A stretch of DNA of 64,000 nucleotides from Labrenzia sp. VG12 (GCF_002237595.1 NZ_CP022529.1:5238001-5302000); one strand, 5' to 3'. Positions 35,664 to 44,843 are shown, counted from the stretch's first letter. Program-made: numbers and translations. The notes: generated from the sequence alone by a model not told the origin.

Positions 35664-36506
35664 CTACCTGAACCTTGTGTTTTCAAACAGGGCGATTAGC
35701 CGGCCCTTACGCACCTTGATCAGTTCGAAACCGTTTCCAATAAGCTGATTGCAGACCCTGGGCAGAGTGCTTTCCTTGTCGAAGCCCCGTTCGTAGCCGC
35801 AATCGACCGTCACGAAATGCGTCATTGAAAGACTGTTTGCAGCCCCTTCCAGCGCTTCCGGTTCCGCACCTTCTGCTTCTATTTTCAGGTATTTTATCCG
35901 CTCAATGCCCTTCTCCGCACAGTATTCGTCGACGGTGGTCGCCGGAACTTCGGTGACATTCTCGTGTCCTCCGAACTCAATGAGGGAGGAATCCGCGCTG
36001 TCGGATTTTTCGTAGAATTTCAGGACGGTCGTTTCGTTCCAGAGAGCGCGTTTTTCACAAGTTGCATCCGGATTGTTGAGCGAGCAGGCTGCGTGTTCTT
36101 CCGCACCGGGTTCAAAGGCATAATAGCGCACCGGCTTGCCGGCCAGACGCAGGCCGACCCCGATCTCGCCGATATTGGCGCCACAGTCCAGAACAACGTC
36201 GTTCGGTTGAAGCTCGTCGAGGTCGATCATGTAGTCGAGCAGCAGGCTCATGACCCTGGGCCTGACACCGGTCTTGTAAAGGGGGACCCGGTTCTTGTGT
36301 ATGATCTCGATCTGGTTTCCCTGGTGATCCGAAATCCGGAAGAACCGTCCCCCCTCCGAAACAGCGATCTTCCAGCTTTTGTTCACTTTGGTGTAGAGCG
36401 TCAGCAGTTTTACAAAAAGCGCTCTGTTGTCGATTTTGAACAGGAGCTCCTGGGCCAGTCGCCTCCGCTTTTTGCCTTTGTTCTTTTTTCGCTTCGCTTG
36501 GGTCAT
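35664..36506 (-). CDS. FkbM-family methyltransferase
   Basis: A 280-residue SAM-dependent methyltransferase. Residues 1-20 are strongly basic (KRKKNKGKKRRR). The core has VVLDCGANIGEIGVGLRLAG (motif I), YAFEPGAEEHA (acidic loop after motif II) and KYLKIEAEGAEPEALEGA, the FkbM signature region. FkbM enzymes methylate hydroxyls of sugars and secondary metabolites, often in surface glycans. No glycan cluster is nearby. ATG 36506 has AGGA 7 nt upstream and is chosen over 36563. Confidence 0.85.
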   Translation of the reverse strand: MTQAKRKKNKGKKRRRLAQELLFKIDNRALFVKLLTLYTKVNKSWKIAVSEGGRFFRISDHQGNQIEIIHKNRVPLYKTGVRPRVMSLLLDYMIDLDELQPNDVVLDCGANIGEIGVGLRLAGKPVRYYAFEPGAEEHAACSLNNPDATCEKRALWNETTVLKFYEKSDSADSSLIEFGGHENVTEVPATTVDEYCAEKGIERIKYLKIEAEGAEPEALEGAANSLSMTHFVTVDCGYERGFDKESTLPRVCNQLIGNGFELIKVRKGRLIALFENTRFR

Positions 36507-36983
36507 GGCTTTCCTGCACTTGAACGGATCACTGTGGTGAGGATCCTCAGCCTCAGACCGCACTGTGGTGGCACGCCTGTCCGATACTGAACACGGAGAC
36601 GTCTTTCATGCTCATTCGGGAAAATGTCAAGGTGCCAGCCCCAGGGGCCGCGGAATTGCTGTTGGCTGGGGAAGGGCGGATTTCCGGTCAGATGGTTCAA
36701 ATTGACTTATAAGCGCAGCTGGTTGATCCGTGTCTTCCGCCGGATTTACCACGCACTTTTGCGAAAAAGCCAAGGCGCATTTTCGACCTCTGCAGACAGG
36801 AACCGGTCTGACCGTTTGCGTGCGTATTCCGCCAAACACAGGGTGTGGCGCGAAATTGAGGCCTGACCTGGCGCGCTGACCTGCGGGGACGATAACCGGT
36901 TCATCCCTTATAGCCTCATCTTCGCCTATGAGGCGTGTCCTGGACGTGATTTCAAATGAGGTGGTTCAGCCTGCCATGCCCGC
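36507..36983. other. 477-bp intergenic region, possible small ORF only
   Basis: The region lies between the FkbM gene start and the end of the orphan binding-protein gene. It holds an 80-codon plus-strand frame (36624-36866) with a basic product and no recognisable family, listed separately at low confidence. No repeat or strong terminator was seen. Confidence 0.5.
36624..36866 (+). CDS. Doubtful small basic protein
   Basis: An 80-codon frame in an otherwise empty region. From residue 28 the product reads like a small basic helical peptide (YKRSWLIRVFRRIYHALLRK). The first 25 residues are Cys/Trp-rich and unconvincing; a TTG start at about 36705 would leave 53 residues. No good ribosome binding site was seen at the ATG. 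It may be non-coding. Confidence 0.2.
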   Translation: MSRCQPQGPRNCCWLGKGGFPVRWFKLTYKRSWLIRVFRRIYHALLRKSQGAFSTSADRNRSDRLRAYSAKHRVWREIEA

Positions 36984-37748
36984 TTAATCCGTGAGATGCA
37001 CGTCGCCCCGTTTGTCAGTGTTCCAGTCCGCCAGGCCGTAACGGGTCATGACCTCTTTGACACCGCCCTCCGCCTTGAATTTCCTCATCTTTCTGTCGAA
37101 GTAGGTCACCATATCGTCGACGTCAGCGGACAGGCCGGGTGCAGGCGAAAACGCCATATAGACCTTGGCGTTCGAGACGCACCCGGCGGACCGGATGTCC
37201 TTTTCGGCGCCCATGGTCCGAAGGATGTGCAACGTGGTGTTGTAGGTGAACAGGAAACTGTTGACGCGCCCGGCGCGCAGCATGTTGACACTGTTTTGGA
37301 TATACTCGTCGCTATAGGGCTGAACGAAGAAAAGGTCGGACCTGTCCTCGATCAGGCTGTTCAGCTCTTCGATAGACGTGTCGGAGGCCAGACCCGTCAA
37401 GTGCCCTTCCAGCGAGAGGTTACCTTCATACGTCCACGGGCTGTCTTTCAGAACGAAGAAACACATGCTCTGAATGCCGATTTCCTGTTCCGGATAGACA
37501 AGATCTGGCGCCTCGGCCTTGGCGGGCGACAACAGGGCATGCGCCCGTCCGTTCCGGACATACTGGATGGCGCGGGACCAGGGATAGATGCGGACCACCG
37601 GTTCGTAAGGGCTTGACCTGAAGACCTCTTCGACGATGTCTATGATATAGCCGGGATCCCTGGCCTGAGGGCAGATCTGTGGACACCAGTCGATGGCGGC
37701 GATGTTGATGGGGATCCGGTCCGCGGCAAGGCTCTTGGCAGCCCACAT
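36984..37748 (-). CDS. Orphan periplasmic-type solute-binding protein, family 3
   Basis: A 254-residue protein of the amino-acid-type binding fold (SBP_bac_3): PINIAAIDWCPQICPQ, GYIIDIVEEVFRSS, IYPWSRAIQYVRNGRAHALL and DRKMRKFKAEGGVKEVMTRYG. No ABC permease or ATPase is near. The ATG at 37748 gives only MWAAKSLAADRI, which is too short for a signal peptide. In frame, ten more codons (LITAQICIAT) run back to a CTG right after a TAG stop. With them the N-terminus looks like a short signal ending in SLAA, so a non-ATG start at 37778 is possible. Confidence 0.7.
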   Translation of the reverse strand: MWAAKSLAADRIPINIAAIDWCPQICPQARDPGYIIDIVEEVFRSSPYEPVVRIYPWSRAIQYVRNGRAHALLSPAKAEAPDLVYPEQEIGIQSMCFFVLKDSPWTYEGNLSLEGHLTGLASDTSIEELNSLIEDRSDLFFVQPYSDEYIQNSVNMLRAGRVNSFLFTYNTTLHILRTMGAEKDIRSAGCVSNAKVYMAFSPAPGLSADVDDMVTYFDRKMRKFKAEGGVKEVMTRYGLADWNTDKRGDVHLTD

Positions 37749-38048
37749 CGTGGCAATGCAGATTTGGGCCGTTATCAGCTAGACTAGTCTCATGAACTGC
37801 GCAACTCGTTTGATCGACAGAGATCAAAGTTTTGGCGGCGAATGTTGAGAAACTCAATACAAGCGCGGCGCGTCGCCGGGCGCGAAGACAAAGGTCACGC
37901 AGTTCAACAGCCCCTGGCACTCCAAGAACTGCCCGTGGAAGCCTGTCTGATCGTCCCGGGCAACGCCTGGATTCCGATGGGCAGCGCCGCTTGGCCGGAA
38001 GCTCCGGAAACAGGACGTCTGCTACTCACAGCTCTAGGGCAGGTTGCC
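37749..38048. other. 300-bp upstream region of the orphan binding-protein gene
   Basis: No convincing gene; the long frames here are antisense to, or continue from, genes on the other strand. A perfect 10-bp palindrome AGACTAGTCT lies at 37781-37790, 32 nt before the ATG of the binding-protein gene, and could be an operator half or chance. Confidence 0.45.
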
Positions 38049-38882
38049 TTAATTGGCCGTTTCTTCCTCCGGGATCACCACGCATTTTTTATAAAGATGC
38101 CAGGTCGTGTGGCCGAGGATCGGCAGGGTGACGATCAGGCCGAGAAAGGCCGGGGCCATGGACACGATCAGCAACGCGGTGACGACAATCGCCCAGCCGA
38201 TCATCGGCACGGGCGAGGTGACGACCGCGCGCACGCTGGTGATCATGGCGGTGATGAAGTCCCGGTCCTCTTCCAGCAGCAGAGGGAAGGAGATCACGGT
38301 CAGCGAAAACAGGATCAGGGACAGGATGGCGCCGACCACGTGGCCGACGGCCAGGAACATCAGTCCCTCCGGGGTCGAGACGACCTCGGTCAGGAATTCG
38401 TCGAAGGAGGCGAAGGAGCGGAAGCCCAGAAACAGCGCCAGCAGCAGGCGCACCTGATACATCCACATGATCTGGATGAAGAGCACCACAAAGGCCATCC
38501 AGGAAAGCTCCCGGCCTTTCTGGGCCCACATGGTGCCAAGGATGGTCGACCAGTTAAGCTCTTCTCCGCTGGCAAGGCGCCGGCTGACCTCATAGAGGCC
38601 AACAGCTGCAAAGGGGCCGATCAGAACGAAACCTGCGGCTGCCGGATAGGACAGGTAGCTCATCTTCAGGGCGGCGGCGCTCAGGATCACGAACAGGCCG
38701 CCTGCGGCGAACAGCCCGCCGATGACGAGACCATAGACCGGTGCCCTGCGGAAATCGGCAAGGCCGGCCGCCAGCGCATCAATGACATCGTTGGCCGTGA
38801 TCTTGTTGACCTTGGGCATGGGCTTCAGCCCGCCATTGGCCGGTGTTCCGGTGGTTTCCGGAGCGGACGTTTCGTCACTCAT
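38049..38882 (-). CDS. DUF2189 integral membrane protein
   Basis: A 277-residue membrane protein of the DUF2189 type. A Pro/Thr/Gly-rich N-terminus of about 25 residues is followed by ITANDVIDALAAGLADFRRA and roughly six hydrophobic helices (AAGFVLIGPFAAVGLYEVSR, RELSWMAFVVLFIQIMWMY, HVVGAILSLILFSLTVISFP, PVPMIGWAIVVTALLIVSMA). The function is not known. ATG 38882 follows GGAGG at 11 nt. Confidence 0.82.
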   Translation of the reverse strand: MSDETSAPETTGTPANGGLKPMPKVNKITANDVIDALAAGLADFRRAPVYGLVIGGLFAAGGLFVILSAAALKMSYLSYPAAAGFVLIGPFAAVGLYEVSRRLASGEELNWSTILGTMWAQKGRELSWMAFVVLFIQIMWMYQVRLLLALFLGFRSFASFDEFLTEVVSTPEGLMFLAVGHVVGAILSLILFSLTVISFPLLLEEDRDFITAMITSVRAVVTSPVPMIGWAIVVTALLIVSMAPAFLGLIVTLPILGHTTWHLYKKCVVIPEEETAN

Positions 38883-39093
38883 CAGGCAGCTTCCTCCCAA
38901 AAGCCAGATTGCCCGTCTGCCTCCCGCAGACAGACAATCTTAGGCATGGAAGGGGGGCGGACTCAATCGGGAGAAGGACTTACATGAAACGGAGCGGGCG
39001 TCCCATTCATGCCGTCATCCCACGGTGCGACCATGGGAGCCAACTCGTTGCGATTAAACGCAAAAGGACATGCGGCAGGTCGGGTCTCGGCGT

Positions 39094-39118
39094 GATTGCC
39101 GGGTGAAGCCCGGCAACC
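39094..39118. repeat. Short extragenic palindrome after the mscS-type gene
   Basis: TTGCCGGG (39096-39103) and CCCGGCAA (39109-39116) form an 8-bp hairpin with a 5-nt loop, 22 nt past the stop of the minus-strand channel gene. There is no long T run, so it is a REP-like palindrome rather than a clear intrinsic terminator. Confidence 0.5.
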
Positions 39119-39138
39119 ACGTGGTCGAGAGAAAAACC

Positions 39139-41382
39139 TTACGCTCCGGCCGGTTTGGGCTCCGACACGGCCGCGGCGGCGGCACCGGCGACCGCTTCCT
39201 TCTGCTTGTCGTCGAGAGTGACGTTGTCCGGAATGTTGACGCGCACCTCCTTGCGGGCAAACTGGATGCCGTTTTCCTCAAAGGCCTTCTGCACGCGCTT
39301 GTAGATCTCCTTGCGCACGCCGAACTGCTTGCCGGGCTTGGTGGTGAACTTGCCGCGCACCAGGATGCCGACATCGTCGACGCCCGTTACGCCCTGACCC
39401 TTGAACGGCGCAAGAATGTCGTCCTGGAACTCCTCCATCTCCATGATCTCCTGACCGATCTTCTTGAAGAGCTTGCGCACCTTCTCGACATCGGTGTCGA
39501 AGGGAACGGTGAACTGCAGCTTCATGATCACCCAGTCACGGGACAGGTTGGTGAGCTTGGGGATCTCGCCATAGGGCACGATATGCACCGCGCCCTTGGT
39601 GCCGCGCAGCTGCAGTGAACGGATCGAGATCTTTTCGATCGTGCCCTGTGTTCCGCCCGTGTCGATGAACTCGCCGAGCCGGAAGGCATCGTCCATCAGG
39701 AAGAAGACGCCGGAGACAACATCGCGCACCAGCGTCTGGGCGCCGAAGCCGACAGCAAGGCCGACAACGCCGGCACCGGCCAGAAGCGGCGTGATGTTGA
39801 CGCCGAGCTGGCTGAGCGCCAGCAGTGCGGTCAGGACAAGAATGGTGATCTGCAGGACTACCCGGATCAGCGGCAGGATGGTGGCAAGGCGCGACTTGCC
39901 GGCGCCGCCCATTTCCGCATCATCATCCTGGGATTCCGTTGGCGGTGAATCCTTGGCAAGCTGGTGCGACACCCACAGGTTGGTGACTTCCCAGGCGAGG
40001 TAGCCAGCAGCCAGGATCAGCAGGAACACGACGGTGTTGCGGGCAACCGCCGAGCCGTCATCGCCGCCGATGGCCAGAAGGTTGAGGCCGTAGATGCGGC
40101 CGACCATCAACACCAGGAAAGCGAGCAGGGCAACGCGGGCGATACGGACATAGCTGTGCCGGGTCTGCATGTGAGCGGCTTCGGCAACGGGCCCTTCGCC
40201 CTGCATGGGCGGCACGATGTGGGAAACAATGCCGCGCACCATCGTGTCCAGAAACGGTGCGAACACCACCAGCGCAATGACACCCAGCGACCGTCCGGCC
40301 GTCAGGGCCTCGATGCCCATGCTGGCGGTCACCTGCACGAGCAGCCAGTTGAAGGCGATGAAGATCATCGAGAAATAGGGCCAGAACTGCGCCATGCGTT
40401 CAAGGCCTGAGGTCGGGTCTTCGTCATCACCCAGGATGATGTTGGTCAGGCCGTGACGGGCCTTCCAGATCACGGCGATGATCCAGGCATTGACGGCAAA
40501 GCCGATGAAGAAGCGGAACGTGCCGCCGGCATCCGTGCCGGCGCTTTGCATCACGTTGCGCAGGAAAAAGGCAACACCGACAACGGCAAAGAGCGTTGTG
40601 AAACTCCGGTAGAGGGATTTCGCCGTGGCATCGTCCGCGGTGACAAGCCGCAATTCACGCCGATGCGGAGCCAGGGCAAAGCGCAGCAGGGCAGCCACCA
40701 GCCGCGGCAGGAACACGATCCAGAAAACAGCCTGCAGCGCGAAGGACCTTGTCACCGGATCGAAGACGGCCAGACGGCCGACAATGACCGCCACAATGGC
40801 AAACACGACCAGGCCGCCGAGGTCCAGTCCGGCGCGTGTGGAGACCAGTTTGACGGTCTCAAACAGGCTTTCCGGCTGCCTGGACTGAATTCTGTCCCGC
40901 TTTGCCGCGAAGAACCGGTTGACGGCAAATTCGGCGGCAAAACCGGCGGCCAGGATCAGCGCGATGGACCCGATCAGGATATGGACGGGGCCGGCCACAC
41001 TGCCGGAAAAAAGAGCGCCGATGCTGGCAAACAATCCGGTGAAGAGCGCAGGCAAATTGAGAAAATGGCCGCCGACCATGGCGCCAAATCTGCTGGCGGC
41101 CTCCTGTGCCTGTTCCAGAAATCCCGGTCCTTCGACAACGGCAATGCCGTTTTCACCCTTTGCCGCAGCCCCTTGTTGCAGCAGCGTCATCAGGTCCGTC
41201 AGGGCCTTGACCTGCTCCGGATCGAGATCGGAGACCAGCTGTTCCATAGCTTCCGGTTGCAATTCCGGCGGCAGCTGGGTGGTGGAGTCCTGAGCCAGAG
41301 CGGTCAGGGGGATAATCAGCAAGATGCTTAGAAAAAGAGTGTATGCACAGGGAATTAGTCTGGTCTTCCAGGCACCGGTCAT
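39139..41382 (-). CDS. Large mechanosensitive ion channel of the MscS family
   Basis: A 747-residue protein. Signal peptide (TRLIPCAYTLFLSILLII...LAQ), a periplasmic region with a helical stretch (about 25-90), about ten hydrophobic helices, then the MscS pore helix and beta domain: GVVGLAVGFGAQTLVRDVVS, GVFFLMDDAFRLGEFIDTGG, GTIEKISIRSLQLRGTKGAV and HIVPYGEIPKLTNLSRDW. The C-terminus is Ala/Pro-rich. It resembles the multi-helix YbdG/MscM-size channels and would relieve turgor on hypo-osmotic shock. ATG 41382 has GAGGGG about 9 nt upstream and starts the signal. Confidence 0.92.
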   Translation of the reverse strand: MTGAWKTRLIPCAYTLFLSILLIIPLTALAQDSTTQLPPELQPEAMEQLVSDLDPEQVKALTDLMTLLQQGAAAKGENGIAVVEGPGFLEQAQEAASRFGAMVGGHFLNLPALFTGLFASIGALFSGSVAGPVHILIGSIALILAAGFAAEFAVNRFFAAKRDRIQSRQPESLFETVKLVSTRAGLDLGGLVVFAIVAVIVGRLAVFDPVTRSFALQAVFWIVFLPRLVAALLRFALAPHRRELRLVTADDATAKSLYRSFTTLFAVVGVAFFLRNVMQSAGTDAGGTFRFFIGFAVNAWIIAVIWKARHGLTNIILGDDEDPTSGLERMAQFWPYFSMIFIAFNWLLVQVTASMGIEALTAGRSLGVIALVVFAPFLDTMVRGIVSHIVPPMQGEGPVAEAAHMQTRHSYVRIARVALLAFLVLMVGRIYGLNLLAIGGDDGSAVARNTVVFLLILAAGYLAWEVTNLWVSHQLAKDSPPTESQDDDAEMGGAGKSRLATILPLIRVVLQITILVLTALLALSQLGVNITPLLAGAGVVGLAVGFGAQTLVRDVVSGVFFLMDDAFRLGEFIDTGGTQGTIEKISIRSLQLRGTKGAVHIVPYGEIPKLTNLSRDWVIMKLQFTVPFDTDVEKVRKLFKKIGQEIMEMEEFQDDILAPFKGQGVTGVDDVGILVRGKFTTKPGKQFGVRKEIYKRVQKAFEENGIQFARKEVRVNIPDNVTLDDKQKEAVAGAAAAAVSEPKPAGA

Positions 41383-41606
41383 CTGCGAGCCCCTCGATGG
41401 TGGTGAACTGTTGTGCGCAGGATAGACCTGCCTCTGATGCAAAATCCATAAAAATTACCCAGCGTTATGAAATCGCCGGGTTGCAATTGAACACCTTGTT
41501 TGTCCCGCAACAGGAGCCCGTCGTGATGACAAGTGCATGACAAAGCTTGATCCGGCCCGCTTATGCGTCTACCTCCATGACCGAACCACTATCAAGAGCG
41601 GGATGT

Positions 41607-42083
41607 ATGAGTACCCCTCCAAGAGATGCGAATATTGCCCCGGGTCCGGTCTGGGCCCTGTTGAGCCCACTCGGCCGCATGGGCCGCGAACCCTATTGGC
41701 TGTGTTTCGCCTTCATCCTGGTGTTGACGGGCATTGTGATCAATTACTGGTTCTCGCCGATGCTGGATGCCTTCTCGGCTTCCCTGGGCTCCCAGGCGGT
41801 GGCGCCCGACACGCTTGACCCGGAAGCCCTGCGTCTGGAAATCGCGATGAATGCGGAACAGCTGCAGTCCAATCCGATGTTTGCCATTACGTTTTTTGTA
41901 CTGGAACTGCTGCCGCTCGGAATGCTGATCAAGCGGTTGCACGACATCGGTCACAGCGGCTTTTTCGCGCTGCTGATTTTCGTGCCCGTCCTGGGCTTCA
42001 TCATGCTGATATTCCTGGGGTTCGCTCCGAGCCAGGCCCAGCCGAACCGCCACGGTCCGTTGCCAAACAGCTTCTGGCGTTAA
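41607..42083 (+). CDS. DUF805 family small membrane protein
   Basis: A 158-residue membrane protein. The DUF805 pattern is visible: WALLSPLGRMGREPYWLCFA at the start, KRLHDIGHSGFFALLIFVPV and a short tail with QPNRHGPLPNSFW. Four hydrophobic helices are likely; a soluble loop (about 55-90) separates the first and second pairs. Function unknown. ATG 41607 is chosen; in-frame ATG 41577 lacks a ribosome binding site. Confidence 0.8.
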   Translation: MSTPPRDANIAPGPVWALLSPLGRMGREPYWLCFAFILVLTGIVINYWFSPMLDAFSASLGSQAVAPDTLDPEALRLEIAMNAEQLQSNPMFAITFFVLELLPLGMLIKRLHDIGHSGFFALLIFVPVLGFIMLIFLGFAPSQAQPNRHGPLPNSFWR

Positions 42084-42128
42084 CGCATTTCATCGGCTCC
42101 CGCCCAGGAACAAGACAAGAGATCCTCC

Positions 42129-43301
42129 ATGACCGCTTCCGCCGTTTCGATTACCCAGGACCTGATCCGCTGCCCGTCGGTGACGCCGGCAGAAGGCGGC
42201 GCGCTTCAAACGCTTGAGACGCTGCTGGGCAAGGCAGGCTTTGACGTGTCGCGGGTGACCTTCCAGGACACCGATACGCCGGACGTTGAAAACCTGTTCG
42301 CCTCCATTGGTTCCGGAGCGCCGCATTTTGTCTTCGCCGGACACACCGATGTGGTTCCGGCCGGTGCCGAAGCCGACTGGCGACACGGACCGTTCCAGGC
42401 CGAAATCGAGGACGGCATGCTCTACGGCCGGGGCGCGGTCGACATGAAGGGCGGTGTTGCCGCCTTCGCCGCGGCGGCGCTTGACTTCGTCAGTGACAAG
42501 GGCACCGGCTTTGGCGGCACCATTTCCTTCCTGATCACCGGTGACGAGGAAGGCCCGGCCGTCAACGGCACGGTCAAGCTGCTGGACTGGGCCGAGAAGC
42601 AGGGTCACACCTTTGATGCCTGTATCGTCGGCGAACCGACCAACCCGGACGCACTGGGCGATGCGATCAAGGTCGGCCGCAGAGGCTCGCTTTCGGGAAC
42701 GGTTACGGTCGAAGGCGTCCAGGGCCATGCGGCCTATCCGCATCTGGCCGACAATCCGATCCCGGGGCTGGTGCGCCTGCTGGCGGCGCTGGACGCGCTG
42801 AAGCTGGATGACGGCAACGAGCGGTTCCAGCCCTCCAACCTGGAAGTGGTTTCCGTTGATGTCGGCAATCCGGCCTTCAATGTCATTCCCGCGCGCTGCG
42901 AAGCCCGGTTCAACATCCGCTACAATGACGAGTGGACGCTGGACAGCCTGAAGAACAAGGTTACAGAGACGCTGAAGGCGGTTGATCTGGGCGCGCTCAC
43001 GCTTGGTCTGGAGTTCAAGCGCGATGCCAGCGAATCCTTCCTTACCAAGGACGAGACGCTGATCAGGGCGCTGTCGGCCGCCGTTGCCGAGGAGACAGGC
43101 CGCGTGCCGGAACTCTCGACCGGTGGCGGTACCTCCGATGCGCGCTTCATCAAGAATTATTGCCCTGTCGTGGAGTTCGGCCTGGTCGGTCAGACCATGC
43201 ACAAGGTAGACGAATGTGTCGCGGTTGCCGATCTGGACCGACTCAAGGCAATCTACAGACGGTTCCTGGACAGCTATTTTTCTGGAGCGAACGGCATTTG
43301 A
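42129..43301 (+). CDS. dapE: Succinyl-diaminopimelate desuccinylase
   Basis: A 390-residue M20 metallo-enzyme of the succinylase route to lysine and meso-diaminopimelate. Zinc and catalytic residues: His72 and Asp74 (FAGHTDVVP), Asp105 (GRGAVDMKGG), Glu140-Glu141 (GDEEGP), Glu near 168 (VGEPTNP) and the His in GQTMHKVDE. The lid domain occupies about 185-300. Its partner DapD is encoded 0.7 kb downstream on the other strand. Length is normal. Confidence 0.95.
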   Translation: MTASAVSITQDLIRCPSVTPAEGGALQTLETLLGKAGFDVSRVTFQDTDTPDVENLFASIGSGAPHFVFAGHTDVVPAGAEADWRHGPFQAEIEDGMLYGRGAVDMKGGVAAFAAAALDFVSDKGTGFGGTISFLITGDEEGPAVNGTVKLLDWAEKQGHTFDACIVGEPTNPDALGDAIKVGRRGSLSGTVTVEGVQGHAAYPHLADNPIPGLVRLLAALDALKLDDGNERFQPSNLEVVSVDVGNPAFNVIPARCEARFNIRYNDEWTLDSLKNKVTETLKAVDLGALTLGLEFKRDASESFLTKDETLIRALSAAVAEETGRVPELSTGGGTSDARFIKNYCPVVEFGLVGQTMHKVDECVAVADLDRLKAIYRRFLDSYFSGANGI

Positions 43302-43891
43302 TCAGTTTGGGCGAAATCCGCGCAGCGCTTGACGGGTCCTGGCTGCTACTTCGCAACCGACCGGAGGGCATGGCCTTTTTCGATCAGTCGATCCAGGGCT
43401 TCTGGCGATCCTTTGCGGTGGTCTTCCTGCTGCTGCCGGTCTTTCTGGCCGGTGGCCAGGCCGAGAAAAAACTCTATTTCAGCGAGAATCTCTTTCATCC
43501 GGACGCCTTTCCGAATGACAGTTTCTGGTTTGCGCAAACGGTGGGTCTCGGGATCGACTGGCTGGCACTCCCGGTGCTTCTGGCCATCGTGGCGGTGCCG
43601 ATCGGCGTGTCGAACCGGTACGTGCCCTTCATCGTTGCCCGCAACTGGACCAGCCTCCTGGCCTCCATACCCTATCTGATCACCTATCTTCTGTTCCTGC
43701 TTGGCGTGATCAGCCCGGGCATAACCATTCTGCTGTCGCTGACCTGCCTCGTCGTTGTGGTCTGGTACCGCTACCAGGTGGCACGCATCGCGCTGCAGTC
43801 CACCGTGAGTGTCACGGTCGGCGTCGTTGTGCTCGATGTGCTTCTGACCCTGGTGATCGCCCAGATCGTCGGTCAGATGTGGGGTACCTGA
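43298..43891 (+). CDS. Conserved membrane protein of unknown function following dapE
   Basis: A 197-residue protein with four or five hydrophobic helices (SFAVVFLLLPVFLAG, WLALPVLLAIVAVPIG, LLASIPYLITYLLFLLG, ITILLSLTCLVVVVW, VTVGVVVLDVLLTLVIAQIV). The frame runs back into dapE, but the best start is TTG 43298, whose last two bases overlap the dapE stop (TTGA); GGAG lies about 12 nt upstream. I do not recognise the family. Confidence 0.7.
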   Translation: MISLGEIRAALDGSWLLLRNRPEGMAFFDQSIQGFWRSFAVVFLLLPVFLAGGQAEKKLYFSENLFHPDAFPNDSFWFAQTVGLGIDWLALPVLLAIVAVPIGVSNRYVPFIVARNWTSLLASIPYLITYLLFLLGVISPGITILLSLTCLVVVVWYRYQVARIALQSTVSVTVGVVVLDVLLTLVIAQIVGQMWGT

Positions 43892-43940
43892 TGGAAAACT
43901 GTCAACGCTGCAGTGTGAAACGCACGCCGCACCAGACAGC

Positions 43941-43970
43941 AAAAACCCCGCCCGATTGGGCGGGTTTTTT
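43941..43970. terminator. Bidirectional terminator between convergent genes
   Basis: CCC(C)GCCC and GGGCGGG pair around GATT, with AAAAA on the left and TTTTTT on the right, so it can work for the membrane-protein gene and for dapD on the opposite strand. Confidence 0.85.
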
Positions 43971-43991
43971 AATTCGAACTGACGTGGTGCC

Positions 43992-44843
43992 TCAGTCGCG
44001 CAGCAATTCGTTGATGCCGGTCTTGGAACGGGTCTTCTCGTCAACCGTTTTCACGATCACGGCGCAGTAGAGGTTTGGTGCCGGTTCGCCGTTGCCCATC
44101 TTGGAGGCGGTCGGCATGGAACCGGCCACAACCACCGAGTAAGGCGGAACTTCGCCATAGGTGATTTCGCCGGTCATCCGGTTCACGATCCGGGTCGACT
44201 GGCCGATGAAAACACCCATGCCGAGCACGGAGCCCTCGCGCACGATACAGCCTTCAACCACTTCGGAGCGGGCGCCGATGAAGCAATTGTCCTCGATGAT
44301 GACCGGGCCGGCCTGAAGCGGTTCCAGAACGCCGCCGATGCCGACGCCGCCGCTCAGGTGCACGTTCTTGCCGATCTGTGCGCAGGAGCCGACAGTGGCC
44401 CATGTGTCGACCATGGAGCCTTCATCGACATAGGCGCCGAGATTGACGAAGGACGGCATCAGCACAACGCCCTTGCCGATAAAGGCGGAGCGGCGCACGG
44501 TGCAGTTCGGCACGGCGCGGAAGCCGGCTTCCTCGAAATTGATGCCGCCCCAGCCGTCAAACTTGGATGGAACCTTGTCCCACCAGACGGCATCGCCGGG
44601 TCCGCCCTTGATCACGTCCATCGGGTTGAGACGGAAGGACAAAAGCACGGCCTTCTTGGCCCATTGGTTGACAACCCAGTCGCCATCCTTTTTCTCGGCA
44701 ACGCGCAGCTCACCCCGGTCCAGGAGGTTCAACGTTGTTTCCACCGCATCCCGGACATCGCCGGTGGTGCTGGTGTCGATGGCGGCACGGTCTTCAAAAG
44801 CCGCATCGATGGTCTTGGACAGGGCAGCGAGATCTTGGGTCAT
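43992..44843 (-). CDS. dapD: 2,3,4,5-tetrahydropyridine-2,6-dicarboxylate N-succinyltransferase
   Basis: A 283-residue trimeric acyltransferase of the lysine/DAP pathway. The left-handed beta-helix hexapeptide repeats run from about residue 115 to 215 (GKGVVLMPSFVNLGAYVDEG, GSCAQIGKNVHLSGGVGIGG, VIIEDNCFIGARSEVVEGC). The N-terminal helical domain includes WVVNQWAKKAVLLSFRLN and the C-terminal part PPYSVVVAGSMP. Length and start are typical. It converges on the dapE unit. Confidence 0.96.
   Translation of the reverse strand: MTQDLAALSKTIDAAFEDRAAIDTSTTGDVRDAVETTLNLLDRGELRVAEKKDGDWVVNQWAKKAVLLSFRLNPMDVIKGGPGDAVWWDKVPSKFDGWGGINFEEAGFRAVPNCTVRRSAFIGKGVVLMPSFVNLGAYVDEGSMVDTWATVGSCAQIGKNVHLSGGVGIGGVLEPLQAGPVIIEDNCFIGARSEVVEGCIVREGSVLGMGVFIGQSTRIVNRMTGEITYGEVPPYSVVVAGSMPTASKMGNGEPAPNLYCAVIVKTVDEKTRSKTGINELLRD

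Noticed and set aside
37842..38987. 381-codon plus-strand frame opposite the DUF2189 gene
   Set aside because: Product is low-complexity in Asp, Gly, His and Gln; the opposite strand encodes a coherent membrane protein with a good ribosome binding site.
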